From Ktedonobacter sp. SOSP1-85 (lineage in GTDB: Bacteria; Chloroflexota; Ktedonobacteria; Ktedonobacterales; Ktedonobacteraceae), in contig NZ_BNJI01000001.1 in the NCBI RefSeq assembly GCF_016587415.1, positions 3,511,501 through 3,575,500 on the forward strand: a DNA stretch of 64,000 nucleotides, in the 5' to 3' direction. Below are positions 8,726-16,697 of this stretch, one piece after another. Under the pieces are notes generated by a model. The model searched no databases, was not told the origin of the DNA, and saw only the letters and a program-made list of their open reading frames with translations. The first letter of the stretch is position 1. Every line of letters begins with the position of its first letter. The translations under genes and the position numbers were made by a program.

Positions 8726-8905
8726 GTGTCTACCGGTAGTTTGTCGATTTGGGCTTGCAAAAAGCTTGAGCCAGATGACATACTCAAGCTCTAGCTAAGC
8801 TGTAACACTTGTCCAGTTTATGGATTTTCCGGAAATCCCACAGTATACTAAGCAGATGCACAGGTAGTGTATCTCTGTTTTTCTTTCCACTTAAGGAAGT
8901 GTCAC

Positions 8906-9247
8906 ATGCAATATGATCGGGCCTTTGATTTCAAAACGTTTTTTACGGGACTTCTCTGGGCGAGTGGAGGAGTATTTGTGGTGATCTATATAGGGTGGAA
9001 TACACTAACCATTAGTTGTCTGCTAATAGGCTTTTCCTTCCTCATTGTCCCCATTATGTTAAATTTTTTCTCTAGATGGATGGCCCGCGATGGCATCTCC
9101 CGTCTGCCAGAAGGTTGGGATACTCTCTCTCCTGAAGAACGACACGATCGTGCAATGAAACGAGCTATCGAGGCAAGTAACGAAGGGAACATTGCTGCGA
9201 AGGTAGTACTCTGGTTGATGCGATTGGCAGATCGCATGGAGGCGTAA
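8906..9247 (+). CDS. Small two-pass membrane protein, 113 aa (hypothetical)
   Basis: ATG at 8906 follows AAGGAAGTGTCAC, so it is preferred to the ATG at 8867. The N-terminal half contains two hydrophobic segments, roughly residues 11-28 (TGLLWASGGVFVVIYIGW) and 33-53 (LTISCLLIGFSFLIVPIML). A basic and acidic cytosolic tail follows (LSPEERHDRAMKRAIEASN), with a final amphipathic helix VVLWLMRLADRMEA. No family is recognised. It is monocistronic between the recombinase remnant and tRNA-Thr and may belong to the same acquired segment. Confidence 0.65.
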   Translation: MQYDRAFDFKTFFTGLLWASGGVFVVIYIGWNTLTISCLLIGFSFLIVPIMLNFFSRWMARDGISRLPEGWDTLSPEERHDRAMKRAIEASNEGNIAAKVVLWLMRLADRMEA

Positions 9248-9344
9248 TGTTAAAGATGAAATTACTGAGGGAGAGAATTAATCTCTCAAGCCCTGTTTCC
9301 TTGCTCGTCAGGCTAATTCCGTTATGTTATGCCGGTCTGTAGAG

Positions 9345-9390
9345 CAACGGTTATAGTTTTGAAAAGTGGGGTTTCCCATCAACGGTTATA
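9345..9390 (+). repeat. Two 11-bp direct repeats (CAACGGTTATA) near tRNA-Thr
   Basis: Identical copies at 9345-9355 and 9380-9390, 35 bp apart, just beyond the 3' side of tRNA-Thr. With a recombinase remnant 620 bp away they could be arm or core sites of an old integration, but chance or a regulator site is possible. Confidence 0.35.
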
Positions 9391-9485
9391 TAAAAAAGGG
9401 CCGTTTTGAGTGGTTTTCTGTCTTTGGCGGGAAATTGCTTGAAGTGGCTTTTTATGTGGTGTGAAGTGGATAAGATGAACATGGG

Positions 9486-9557
9486 AGCCGGCGAAGGGAT
9501 TCGAACCCCCGGCCAGCTGTTTACAAAACAGCTGCTCTACCCCTGAGCTACGCCGGC
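9486..9557 (-). tRNA. tRNA-Thr (anticodon UGU)
   Basis: The minus strand folds as a cloverleaf. The acceptor stem is GCCGGCG/CGCCGGC with a U discriminator. The D arm is GCTC...GAGC, the anticodon stem GCTGT/ACAGC encloses loop TTTGTAA (anticodon TGT), and a T arm carries TTCGAAT. CCA is not encoded. A consensus promoter stands upstream on the same strand. Confidence 0.93.
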
Positions 9558-9568
9558 TTACTTCTTCT

Positions 9569-9620
9569 CCGAAAACCCTGAGCACGAAGCGCTAGACACG
9601 CCAGTGGCGTTGGGTTTCGG
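9569..9620. repeat. Family C structured repeat, copy C1
   Basis: Outer stem P1 CCGAAAACCC (9569-9578)/GGGTTTCGG (9612-9620). P2 AGCAC/GCGCT at 9581-9593 has one A-C mismatch, which becomes a G-U pair in a minus-strand transcript. P3 GACAC/GTGGC at 9595-9608 encloses loop GCCA and has one A-G mismatch. It sits inside the leader between the tRNA-Thr promoter and tRNA-Thr. Confidence 0.75.
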
Positions 9621-9647
9621 AATAAGATCTTGGTAGATCTGTAGAGG

Positions 9648-9676
9648 ATTATACTGATATCTGCTTCCAATGTCAA
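9648..9676 (-). promoter_or_regulatory. Consensus sigma-70 promoter of tRNA-Thr
   Basis: On the minus strand TTGACA (9676-9671), 17-bp spacer, TATAAT (9653-9648): both hexamers are perfect. Transcription would start near 9641, giving a leader of about 84 nt that includes the C1 repeat before the tRNA. Confidence 0.85.
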
Positions 9677-9791
9677 GGGTTGTATTAAGACTTTTTAGGG
9701 TGGTTTTTAAGATAGTTCTAAAGCTTGGCGCGAAACGAAATCCCAGCATTTGGCGTGTTCTTAATATCACAGACGAATGTATGAGCTTGAT

Positions 9792-9813
9792 TGTGTGCAT
9801 ACTGTGTGCATAC
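9792..9813 (+). promoter_or_regulatory. Tandem 11-bp direct repeat (TGTGTGCATAC x2)
   Basis: Two perfect abutting copies at 9792-9802 and 9803-9813, just upstream of the AGGAGGG ribosome binding site of the receiver gene. An 11-bp period matches one helical turn and suits tandem binding by an OmpR/PhoB-like regulator. This is inference. Confidence 0.35.
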
Positions 9814-9833
9814 GTGAGGAGGGAATGCATGAT

Positions 9834-10289
9834 ATGATTGAGAGCATGACTGAGACCGCGCAGGGGCAGATGTGGCAAAGCGAGCCTTCAACTGAGGCGC
9901 TCGCGGCGGTTGCCCCCCAGAGCTCAGAAGATAAAACCATTCTGATTATTGAAGATGATGACTATATCGGTTTTATGCTGGTGGAGGCCCTGTGCCAGGA
10001 GACGCCCTATCGCCCGTTACTGGTCAATGACGGTGTGCAGGCGTTGACGCTGGCCAAACAGGTAAAGCCCTGTCTGATCATTACCGATTATCGTCTCCCA
10101 CTGATGAATGGGATTGAGCTGTATGATCGTCTCCACGCCCTAAATGAGCTTGCCGGGACGCCCACAATTATGATGAGCGCGTACCTGCCGCCCCAGGAAG
10201 AGGTGCGGAAACGCAATCTCGTGGCCTTGAACAAGCCTTTTGAACTGGACGAATTTCTAGATAAGGTCGACTCACTACTACAATGCTAG
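9834..10289 (+). CDS. Single-domain response regulator (CheY-like receiver)
   Basis: 151 residues from ATG 9834, which stands 10 bases after GAGGAGGG. The ATG at 9825 is too close to that site and 9777 lacks one. After a 30-residue acidic leader comes a complete receiver domain: IIEDDDY (acidic pocket), IITDYRLPLMNG (phospho-acceptor Asp), MMSAY (switch Ser) and LNKPFE (conserved Lys). There is no output domain, so it should act by protein contact or as a phosphotransfer step. No histidine kinase is adjacent. An 11-bp tandem repeat precedes the gene. Confidence 0.88.
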   Translation: MIESMTETAQGQMWQSEPSTEALAAVAPQSSEDKTILIIEDDDYIGFMLVEALCQETPYRPLLVNDGVQALTLAKQVKPCLIITDYRLPLMNGIELYDRLHALNELAGTPTIMMSAYLPPQEEVRKRNLVALNKPFELDEFLDKVDSLLQC

Positions 10290-10383
10290 TAATGTTCCCT
10301 GGTGGATATGCCCGAAGATGAGAGCAGCCGAACTCGCGTGTTGCTCTCATCTCTTTGGGCCAGGCAGGGACCCTGATCACCAA

Positions 10384-11241
10384 CTATATTCCCTCTTCGC
10401 TCTCGGCAAAGGGTTCGTCCTGCCGTCTGAGGATGTGCGCGATATCGTCCATCAGGCCAACGCCGATGTTATCCCAGAGTAGCAAGAAGTAGAGACTGCG
10501 TAGAAAGCTTTTGGTGTTGTTGGCGCGACGCCATGAGCGTATATCCGTTTCCCGCTGGACATAGCAGCTTTTGAGCCAGCTATGCAGAAACTCTGAGTCC
10601 ACCTGTTTCCCCAGAATGATATGGTGCGCGACCGTTGCCAGGCGTACATCTTCTTCATAGAAGAGGGGAACCGAGGTCTTGCTAAGCTGGCTAAGCAGCT
10701 TGAGCACATCTTTACGGTCATCGCTGGTTGCATGAGGATGCTGCGCGTAGGTGTCAAGCGCCTCGGCCAGGTGAGCCATGCTGTGTGCCCAACCCTTGCC
10801 CTCAATATAGCCACGCCAGTCTTTCTCCTCACGCACATAACGCACTAGCGCATCCTTCACACGGCCAATGCTCTCACGTGAGAGACTGGGCCGCGAGGCA
10901 TCCGTATAGAGGATAGCCGCGATGATGAGGTTCGAGAAGCTGCGCATCAGGATGCTGTCGTTGTTCACCTCTCCAATATGGTAGAAGAGATGCTCATCGT
11001 TTATAACACTTATGAGAAGCTGCTTAAGCTGTTCTGACTCTAGCTTCCCCGGCTCCAGGATGCCACGTGCCAGGATCATATAGCTCAGGTCATCACGCAG
11101 CTCTTCATCGCTCGATCCCAGATTTACTAATAACTTTTGCGCAAATTCAAGGCTATCAAGCGCCTCTGGTATAGCATAATTTTGCTCAACAATAGAGCGT
11201 AAGGCCTCTTTGTTCTCTGCCAGATTATCTGTTGCTTCCAT
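10384..11241 (-). CDS. DUF2785 domain-containing protein, 285 aa
   Basis: A soluble, all-helical acidic protein. The segment GYIEGKGWAHSMAHLAEALD (about residues 140-160) with DVRLATVAHHIILG further on is characteristic, as I remember it, of the DUF2785 family, whose biochemical role is unknown. The N-terminal third (ELRDDLSYMILARGILE) also fits. It is monocistronic and convergent with the receiver gene; 94 bp separate them and hold nothing notable. Confidence 0.7.
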   Translation of the reverse strand: MEATDNLAENKEALRSIVEQNYAIPEALDSLEFAQKLLVNLGSSDEELRDDLSYMILARGILEPGKLESEQLKQLLISVINDEHLFYHIGEVNNDSILMRSFSNLIIAAILYTDASRPSLSRESIGRVKDALVRYVREEKDWRGYIEGKGWAHSMAHLAEALDTYAQHPHATSDDRKDVLKLLSQLSKTSVPLFYEEDVRLATVAHHIILGKQVDSEFLHSWLKSCYVQRETDIRSWRRANNTKSFLRSLYFLLLWDNIGVGLMDDIAHILRRQDEPFAESEEGI

Positions 11242-11360
11242 CGCTTTTCCCGTTCTAGTACCAGTAAAAGTTCAGGTATGTCTACTACTCAATCCTTGAG
11301 TTCATTGTACACGGTCGTATCGTGCCTCCTCATTTTTCTCATTGATAGGATGGTGCAGTA

Positions 11361-11415
11361 GCCGCGTACGCCAGTAGCAGCCGCGAACGCCAGTAGTAGC
11401 CCGCTACTGGCGTTC
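11361..11415. repeat. Family H repeat pair and hairpin at the amidase 3' end (H1)
   Basis: A 17-bp unit, GCCGCG(T/A)ACGCCAGTAG, occurs at 11361-11377 and 11380-11396. The second copy pairs with 11404-11415 (GAACGCCAGTAG/CTACTGGCGTTC, 12 bp, loop of 7). The right arm encodes the last codons and TAG stop of the amidase. The same 17-mer with one change recurs at 55290-55306. Confidence 0.6.
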
Positions 11416-12831
11416 CCACGCTTCGCGGCGATGCCAGTCGGTTAATTGCTGATAGGCATGGGCGATACGCAATACCGTGGCCTCTTCAAAGGGTTTGCCC
11501 GCGATTTGTAAGCCGATTGGGAGATGCTCAGACGTGAAGCCACAGGGGAACGAGACCGCTGGGAAGCCGACGAGGTTAAAGGGCATAGTCATACGGAGCA
11601 TGGCATCGGTCGCGTTCTCCTGCACGCCATTAATAGTAACCTCCTGCCCCATCTGCTCAGCGGGAATCGCTGCCATGGCCTGGGTGGGTAGCACAAAGGC
11701 ATCGACGGTTCGTAAGATGCTTCGTAACTGGCTGGTGAAGGCCCGCCGCTCCTGTTGCGCCTTGAGATACTCCACGGCGGGAATCTCCTGTCCCTCGCGT
11801 AACCGTGTGCGAACCAGCTCGGTATACAGATCACCCTGGTGAGGGAACCAGCCTTGCTGCATATGCGCCAGGGACGCCTCTGGCTTCTGCACCATTCTAT
11901 ACGTTGTCATCGTGGGACGAGGTAGCTCGACATTTACAAGCTCGGCTCCGTTTTCCTCCAACACGTGCAACGCGCCGCGCCAGGCCATATGGATCTCGGG
12001 ATCAAGCGGCGCGACAAAGCCTTCCTGAGGCACACCGAGTCGTAGCCCTTGTAGCGAGAGCGGCCCGCGCCCCTCCGCGCCCTCAATCAGGGTCGCCGTC
12101 GAGCGGCTGGGCGAGCTGGGAGGCCCTGAGACGCTATTGGGATCGCGTGGGTCATACTTGGCAATAGCATCAAAGATGAATGCGCAATCCTCGGCGCTCC
12201 GCGCGATAGGCCCAACATGGTCCAGCGACCAGCTCAAAGGAAGCACACCATGACAGCTAACGCGTCCATAGGTTGGCTTGAGACCGGTAACGCCACACAG
12301 CGCGGAGGGGATACGAATGGAGCCGCCCGTATCGGTGCCAATGGCGCCCAGTACCATGCCTGCCGCGACCGCCGCCGCCGAGCCGCCACTGGAACCACCC
12401 GTCGTGCGCGTCAGGTCCCAGGGATTGCGCGTGGGAGGCGAGTAGGGACCATAGGCGAATTCATACGTATTGGTCTTACCAATAAGAATAGCCCCACTCT
12501 TACGCAGAAGCTCGATTACGGTGGCATCTTCCTCAGAAACATGTTCTGCCAGGACCTGCGAGCTGCCTGTCGTGCGCACTCCCTTGACCGCGATGAGGTC
12601 CTTAATGGCGATGGGAATGCCATGCAAGGGACCACGCTTGAGACCTGTGCGTAGCTCGCGCTCGGCCTGCTCTGCCTGTGCCATGGCTTCTTCACGCATC
12701 ACCGTCACAAAGGCCTCTACCTCAGTGTCGCGCTCCTCAATCAGGTTGAGGGTCTCCTCCACCAGCTCCGTGGGCGTAATAATGCCTGCCTGTAACTCCT
12801 CGGCCACTTTACGTATGGACAAATAGCTCAT
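11404..12831 (-). CDS. Amidase signature-family enzyme (GatA/AmiE-like)
   Basis: 475 residues from ATG 12831, which follows GAAGAGGAT with a 7-base gap; an ATG at 12852 is less well placed. Enzymes of this family hydrolyse amides with a Ser-cisSer-Lys triad. All three are visible: Lys77 in IAIKDLIAVKG, Ser148 in TTGGSSGGSAAAVA and Ser171 in GTDTGGSIRIPS. The LHGIPIAIKD and GLKPTYGRVS motifs are also typical. gatC and gatB are not adjacent, and the C-terminal part lacks obvious GatA-specific tRNA-binding features, so a stand-alone amidase or a GatA-like subunit are both possible. The final codons and stop fall in the family H hairpin. Confidence 0.88.
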   Translation of the reverse strand: MSYLSIRKVAEELQAGIITPTELVEETLNLIEERDTEVEAFVTVMREEAMAQAEQAERELRTGLKRGPLHGIPIAIKDLIAVKGVRTTGSSQVLAEHVSEEDATVIELLRKSGAILIGKTNTYEFAYGPYSPPTRNPWDLTRTTGGSSGGSAAAVAAGMVLGAIGTDTGGSIRIPSALCGVTGLKPTYGRVSCHGVLPLSWSLDHVGPIARSAEDCAFIFDAIAKYDPRDPNSVSGPPSSPSRSTATLIEGAEGRGPLSLQGLRLGVPQEGFVAPLDPEIHMAWRGALHVLEENGAELVNVELPRPTMTTYRMVQKPEASLAHMQQGWFPHQGDLYTELVRTRLREGQEIPAVEYLKAQQERRAFTSQLRSILRTVDAFVLPTQAMAAIPAEQMGQEVTINGVQENATDAMLRMTMPFNLVGFPAVSFPCGFTSEHLPIGLQIAGKPFEEATVLRIAHAYQQLTDWHRREAWERQ

Positions 12832-12943
12832 GCAAAATATCCTCTTCCGCAAAAAATGCGACGCATCTCCTAATTTCTACACTGCCGAATGCGTCTTCTG
12901 GCTTCATTGCCCTTTATTGTATCAGGTTGAGGAGGAAAATATG

Positions 12944-12989
12944 TAGGGACAGTAAACGCGAACCGCTCGGTTCGCGTTTACTGTCCCTA
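12944..12989. terminator. Perfect 21-bp hairpin between the glycosidase and amidase genes
   Basis: TAGGGACAGTAAACGCGAACC (21 bp, 12944-12964) pairs exactly with 12969-12989 around loop GCTC. It lies 33 bp after the glycosidase stop. No U-tract follows, so it may be a transcript-end stabiliser or terminator of atypical form. Confidence 0.55.
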
Positions 12990-13022
12990 TATGCCTATGA
13001 ATGAAGTTGTGATTGGGGCCTC

Positions 13023-14570
13023 TTAATCACCTTCTCCATTCAGCACGATAGTCGTGAGCGAGTAGGGAGGCAGGGTCTGCGTCGAGAGGGCCTTGCCGGA
13101 GATATACTGTACTGTTATGGCGCTACTATTCTGGCCGTAGAAGTAGACGGTGGCGCTAGCCTGTTGGTCGCCGCAACCACCTGCCAGCTTGAGCTGATAG
13201 CTTTGTTGCGGATCTTTATTGATCAGGAGTAGGGCCAGTTTGCCATTATGTTGACGCACAGCATGGACCTCTATGAGGCTCTGGTCCGTTGAAGATGCTA
13301 GCATGCTGCCATTCCCATCAACGAAGTGATGGAGCATTTGCAGACTATAGTAGGTGGGGAATGGGGTATTCGCTGGTGGCTCGCTATCGCCAGTGGAGAG
13401 CAGTCCATAGTCTCCATACTGATTGCTGCCATAGAGCGTTGGGCTGTTATTTCCCCAGGTCACGATGCCGTTATGGATATCCCACCAGTCAACGTTCTGC
13501 ACGCCGCTCTCCAGCCAGTTCATATAGTTCGAGGCCAGGAAGAGGGCATTGACCAGATTGGTTGTCTGTTTGCCTGGATTGTATGAGACCGAGTTGGTCT
13601 CGGTAATCATGATGGGTACATTCTTGCGCGGACTATACTGCTGCAGCTCTGTCTTGAGTGTGGCGACCTTGCCGGGTAGGGCCGAGGTGCTGGCGAGCAG
13701 ACCCGCGTCTGACTCGTTGCCGGGATTCTGCGCGTACCAGTGGACATCGGCGAAGTCGATCTGCTTGCCCAGGATGGAAAGGACGGTGTTATTCCAGTCT
13801 GTGCTCAAGCCAGGCGCGGTCACGCTATCGGGCCAGTCGCCGGGCGAGGTCAGTACAATTCCGATCTTGATGGAGGGATCAACGGCCTTCATTGCCTGGA
13901 TGAATTGGAGGGCATTATTGGCATAGGCAACCGGCCCCTTCTCGTGGAGATCGTACTCCCAGTTCGCGCCAAAGGTGCCATTGCCATAGAGCTCGTTGCC
14001 GATTTCCCAGTACTTGATACCATAGGTGTGACCGGTGCTACTCCCCCCGGTATATGTTGGGACAGGCCCGGTATAGGCCGCGCCCCCTTTATTGGCATAC
14101 TGTACCCAATCGGCGGCCTCCTGCGGTGTACCAGCACCATAGTCAACCGTGATCATTGGCTGCGCGCCAGTCGCTTGCGCCACCTTCATGAAGGCGTCAA
14201 ACGTATTGTTTGGATTCGCATAACCCTGATTTGGCTCTGTTGTATTGGACTGCCAGTGATACACATCTGAGGTCGAGCCACCAGGATAACGGATCACTTT
14301 GACGCCTGCGTTGTGGAGGAGATCCGGAACGCCCTGGTCAAGTAGGTGGCCATCCCAGACGGCGGCATTGGTCCCTAGCGCTGTTTCGGGAATGGTTGCT
14401 AGCGTATGATGTGTATCAACGGTGACTTGCACTGTGGGAGTATCCGCAGCTGCTGCGCTAAGCGGATATGCACCCAGCATGACAAACGTTGCGATCAGGG
14501 CCAGCATCATTGGCAGCGTGGACCTGCCTCTGCCATGGCGCGGTGGCAAGCTAAATACTTTTCGCATCAT
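13023..14570 (-). CDS. Secreted clan GH-A glycoside hydrolase (GH51/arabinofuranosidase-like)
   Basis: 515 residues. The N-terminus has a basic stretch, a hydrophobic core (MMLALIATFVMLGAYPLSAAAA) and an AAA-A-type cleavage site, so it is exported. The TIM-barrel proper shows GVKVIRYPGGSTSDVYHW, the acid/base motif KYWEIGNELYG (Asn-Glu) and a later ITETNS motif for the nucleophile Glu. A beta-sandwich C-terminus follows (LALLLINKDPQQ...PYSLTTIVL), the layout of GH51 and related families. Likely work is on arabinose- or glucose-containing plant polysaccharides outside the cell; the exact specificity cannot be read. It is monocistronic, with a perfect hairpin downstream. Confidence 0.78.
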   Translation of the reverse strand: MMRKVFSLPPRHGRGRSTLPMMLALIATFVMLGAYPLSAAAADTPTVQVTVDTHHTLATIPETALGTNAAVWDGHLLDQGVPDLLHNAGVKVIRYPGGSTSDVYHWQSNTTEPNQGYANPNNTFDAFMKVAQATGAQPMITVDYGAGTPQEAADWVQYANKGGAAYTGPVPTYTGGSSTGHTYGIKYWEIGNELYGNGTFGANWEYDLHEKGPVAYANNALQFIQAMKAVDPSIKIGIVLTSPGDWPDSVTAPGLSTDWNNTVLSILGKQIDFADVHWYAQNPGNESDAGLLASTSALPGKVATLKTELQQYSPRKNVPIMITETNSVSYNPGKQTTNLVNALFLASNYMNWLESGVQNVDWWDIHNGIVTWGNNSPTLYGSNQYGDYGLLSTGDSEPPANTPFPTYYSLQMLHHFVDGNGSMLASSTDQSLIEVHAVRQHNGKLALLLINKDPQQSYQLKLAGGCGDQQASATVYFYGQNSSAITVQYISGKALSTQTLPPYSLTTIVLNGEGD

Positions 14571-14679
14571 GCTCCTTACTTGCTCTCATAAACTACCAGG
14601 TATCCCTCGGTGGAAGCCTGTTTCCTCTGGATAAATGTGGGCAGGAATCGCATAAAAGCGCATATGTACCAAGCATATA

Positions 14680-14825
14680 CATAGAGTTTTCTCTATGCAA
14701 TGCCATAAGCATTCAGTTTTTATTCAGTTTTCAAGGAAGCAGGGGGAATTCTTGGTGGAATGATTGTCTCCCCTGTAGACTTTATGGTAATCTCTACAAG
14801 GTTTCAGACCGGGACATGTCCCGGT
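14680..14825. promoter_or_regulatory. Regulatory-looking gap: hairpin, 11-bp-spaced direct repeat and 18-bp palindrome
   Basis: In the divergent gap between the glycosidase (start 14570) and the methyltransferase (14927): hairpin CATAGAG-TTTT-CTCTATG (14680-14697); direct repeat ATTCAGTTTT at 14711-14720 and 14722-14731 (11-bp period, as for OmpR-type sites); palindrome ACCGGGACATGTCCCGGT (14808-14825). No promoter could be assigned with confidence. Confidence 0.4.
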
Positions 14826-14926
14826 TTCCTCCACACTAAACTCTTCTTGTATAGAGGCGATTGGCGCGGCTCGACCAATCGATCTCATAGGTACGTTTTC
14901 GAGCGAGCAAATGGAGCTTCCAGACC

Positions 14927-15733
14927 ATGCCTTACGAAATGGGCGAATATTATGAGCGGGTCAGCGATTATGACCTGGAGTATCAAAGCCAGTCTGAGCA
15001 GGATGTGCCCTTCTGGCAGGAATTGATGGTGCGTTATACCCCTCAGCATGTGCTTGAACTGGCCTGTGGTAGCGGGCGCATCGGCTTAGAGTTATTAAAG
15101 GTCCCTGGCGCTTTCCGCCTGGATGGCCTGGACCTGGAGCCTGGCATGCTCAAGGCCTACCAGCGCAAGCTTGGCGAACTGCCCGAAGCCACGCAGCAGC
15201 GCGTGAGCCTGCATCAGGGCGATATGTGCGATTACGATCTGCCTGCCAGGGGAACCTATGACCTGATTATTCTCCCCTTCAACTCGATCTCGCACCTGTA
15301 CGAAATTGAGCAGCAGTTCGCGGCCTTCTCGAAAACGCTGGAGCACCTGGCCCCCGGCGGACGCTTTGTCGTCGATGTCTTCCTGCCCGACATCGATTAT
15401 CTGAGCGATGCCCTCAATCGCCCTTCGACCGTCTATCTAGAGGACGAGTTGGAATCGCCCGATGGCGACTTCACGATGATGCTCTATACGACGCGTAAGT
15501 ATGATGCCTTTGAGCAGGTACAGCACCTCACCTGGACGCATGAGAAATTCTTTGAAACGGGCGAGAACGAGCGCTATCTGACGCGCCTGGATATGCATGT
15601 CTTCTTCCCCCGCGAGCTCCAACTCCTCTTCCTGGCAACTGGTTTCTCAATTGAGTCCATCTACGGCGGCTATGACTGGAAGCCCTTTGGTAAGGGCACA
15701 CGCCAGATTGTGGTCGGACGCAAGCGCCGCTAA
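14927..15733 (+). CDS. Class I SAM-dependent methyltransferase, 268 aa
   Basis: The Rossmann fold is evident: motif I VLELACGSGRIGLELL (about residues 43-58), the acidic motif II in DGLDLEPGMLKAY, motif III QGDMCDYDL, and motif IV TYDLIILPFNSISHL. The post-motif LEHLAPGGRFVVDVFLPD is also standard. The C-terminal third (FFETGENERYLTRLDMHVFFPRELQLLF) is of the small-molecule methyltransferase type. The ribosome binding site is weak (TGGAG). It ends 22 bp before a clear intrinsic terminator. The substrate is unknown. Confidence 0.85.
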   Translation: MPYEMGEYYERVSDYDLEYQSQSEQDVPFWQELMVRYTPQHVLELACGSGRIGLELLKVPGAFRLDGLDLEPGMLKAYQRKLGELPEATQQRVSLHQGDMCDYDLPARGTYDLIILPFNSISHLYEIEQQFAAFSKTLEHLAPGGRFVVDVFLPDIDYLSDALNRPSTVYLEDELESPDGDFTMMLYTTRKYDAFEQVQHLTWTHEKFFETGENERYLTRLDMHVFFPRELQLLFLATGFSIESIYGGYDWKPFGKGTRQIVVGRKRR

Positions 15734-15754
15734 TAGTAAGTCAATGGTAATGAT

Positions 15755-15796
15755 ATGATGGGGTTGTCAGTCTGAAACTGGCAACCCCATCATTTT
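15755..15796 (+). terminator. Intrinsic terminator of the methyltransferase gene
   Basis: ATGATGGGGTTG (15755-15766) pairs with CAACCCCATCAT (15782-15793), with an inner CAGT/ACTG extension, followed by TTTT. The next gene starts 24 bp later. Confidence 0.8.
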
Positions 15797-15819
15797 GCCA
15801 TGCAGAAGGAGATGCGAAC

Positions 15820-16536
15820 GTGGAGACGCAGGCTATATATCATACCGATGCGTATGTAAAAGAGTTTGATGCGACGGTGCTTGCCGTGGAGGGGAACGCT
15901 GTCGCCCTGGATACTACCGCCTTTTACCCTGGTGGTGGTGGGCAACCGCACGATCTGGGAACGCTCAGCCAGGATGGGCAAACCTGGCAGGTGACGAAGG
16001 TCTCGAAGGATGAGCGCTATGTCTGGCACCAGGTCGAGGGCGAGCCACCCGCCGTTGGGAGCCGGGTACACGGCGTGCTGGATTGGGAGCGTCGCTATGC
16101 ACTCATGCGCACGCATACCGCCATGCACATCCTCTGCGGGGTGGTCTGGCGCGATTATGGCGCGAAGGTGACGGGCGGTAATATGGAGCCTCTGCGTGGG
16201 CGCATGGATTTTGAGTTTGAGAACCTGAAAGCCGAGCTGGTGCAGGAGATTGAGCAGCGTATCAACGCCGAGATCGCCGAGGCCCGCTCGACCAGAGTCT
16301 ATTTCCTGCCGCGCGCCGAGGCCGACCAGAATCCCGATCTCATTCGCACCAAGGTCAGCCTCCTCCCCGCCGCTATGACCACAGTGCGCGTCCTTGAGAT
16401 TGAGGGCCTGGATATCCAGGCCGATGGCGGCACCCACGTTGCCAATACCCACGAGGTCGAGCGCATTCGCGTGGTGAATTATAAGAGCAAGGGCAAGATC
16501 AATAAACGCCTGGAGATCGCCGTCGAAGCACGATAA
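15820..16536 (+). CDS. Alanyl-tRNA editing protein (AlaX family)
   Basis: 238 residues from a GTG at 15820, with AAGGAGATG five bases upstream. AlaX proteins are free-standing relatives of the AlaRS editing domain and deacylate mischarged Ser- or Gly-tRNA(Ala). The N-terminal AlaRS-like barrel is present (DTTAFYPGGGGQPHDLG), followed by the zinc motif RTHTAMHIL (His99, His103) and a second motif QADGGTHVANT (His206). The residue usually drawn as Cys in CGGTH is Asp202 here. The absence of a C-terminal tail gives a medium-size AlaX form. Its stop is immediately followed by the A1 hairpin. Confidence 0.88.
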   Translation: METQAIYHTDAYVKEFDATVLAVEGNAVALDTTAFYPGGGGQPHDLGTLSQDGQTWQVTKVSKDERYVWHQVEGEPPAVGSRVHGVLDWERRYALMRTHTAMHILCGVVWRDYGAKVTGGNMEPLRGRMDFEFENLKAELVQEIEQRINAEIAEARSTRVYFLPRAEADQNPDLIRTKVSLLPAAMTTVRVLEIEGLDIQADGGTHVANTHEVERIRVVNYKSKGKINKRLEIAVEAR

Positions 16537-16537
16537 A

Positions 16538-16617
16538 GCCCGACGCTACTGAAGTACGCGTCTATATATGTTGCCCGTACCCATTATATGTAGACGCGTA
16601 CTTCAGTAGCGTCGGGC
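16538..16617. repeat. Family A long hairpin, copy A1
   Basis: A 32-bp stem (16538-16569 with 16586-16617) has 31 Watson-Crick pairs and one T-G pair, and a 16-base loop. The core is GACGCTACTGAAGTACGCG followed by TCTA(T/C)ATAT. It begins 2 bp after the AlaX stop and may act as a transcript 3' end. Confidence 0.7.
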
Positions 16618-16651
16618 CACTCACACCTCCCCTCACTCTCTGATTCACCAG

Positions 16652-16697
16652 TTGACGCTTTGTGGTCTGAGTGCTAAAATATTTCCTAGTGATTAGG
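16652..16697 (+). promoter_or_regulatory. Promoter of the Rrf2 gene with an overlapping inverted repeat
   Basis: TTGACG (16652-16657), 17-bp spacer, TAAAAT (16675-16680). Just downstream CCTA-GTGAT-TAGG (16685-16697) covers the expected start site. Rrf2 proteins often bind such short dyads at their own promoter, so autoregulation is likely but inferred. The transcript would have a leader of about 200 nt. Confidence 0.6.
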
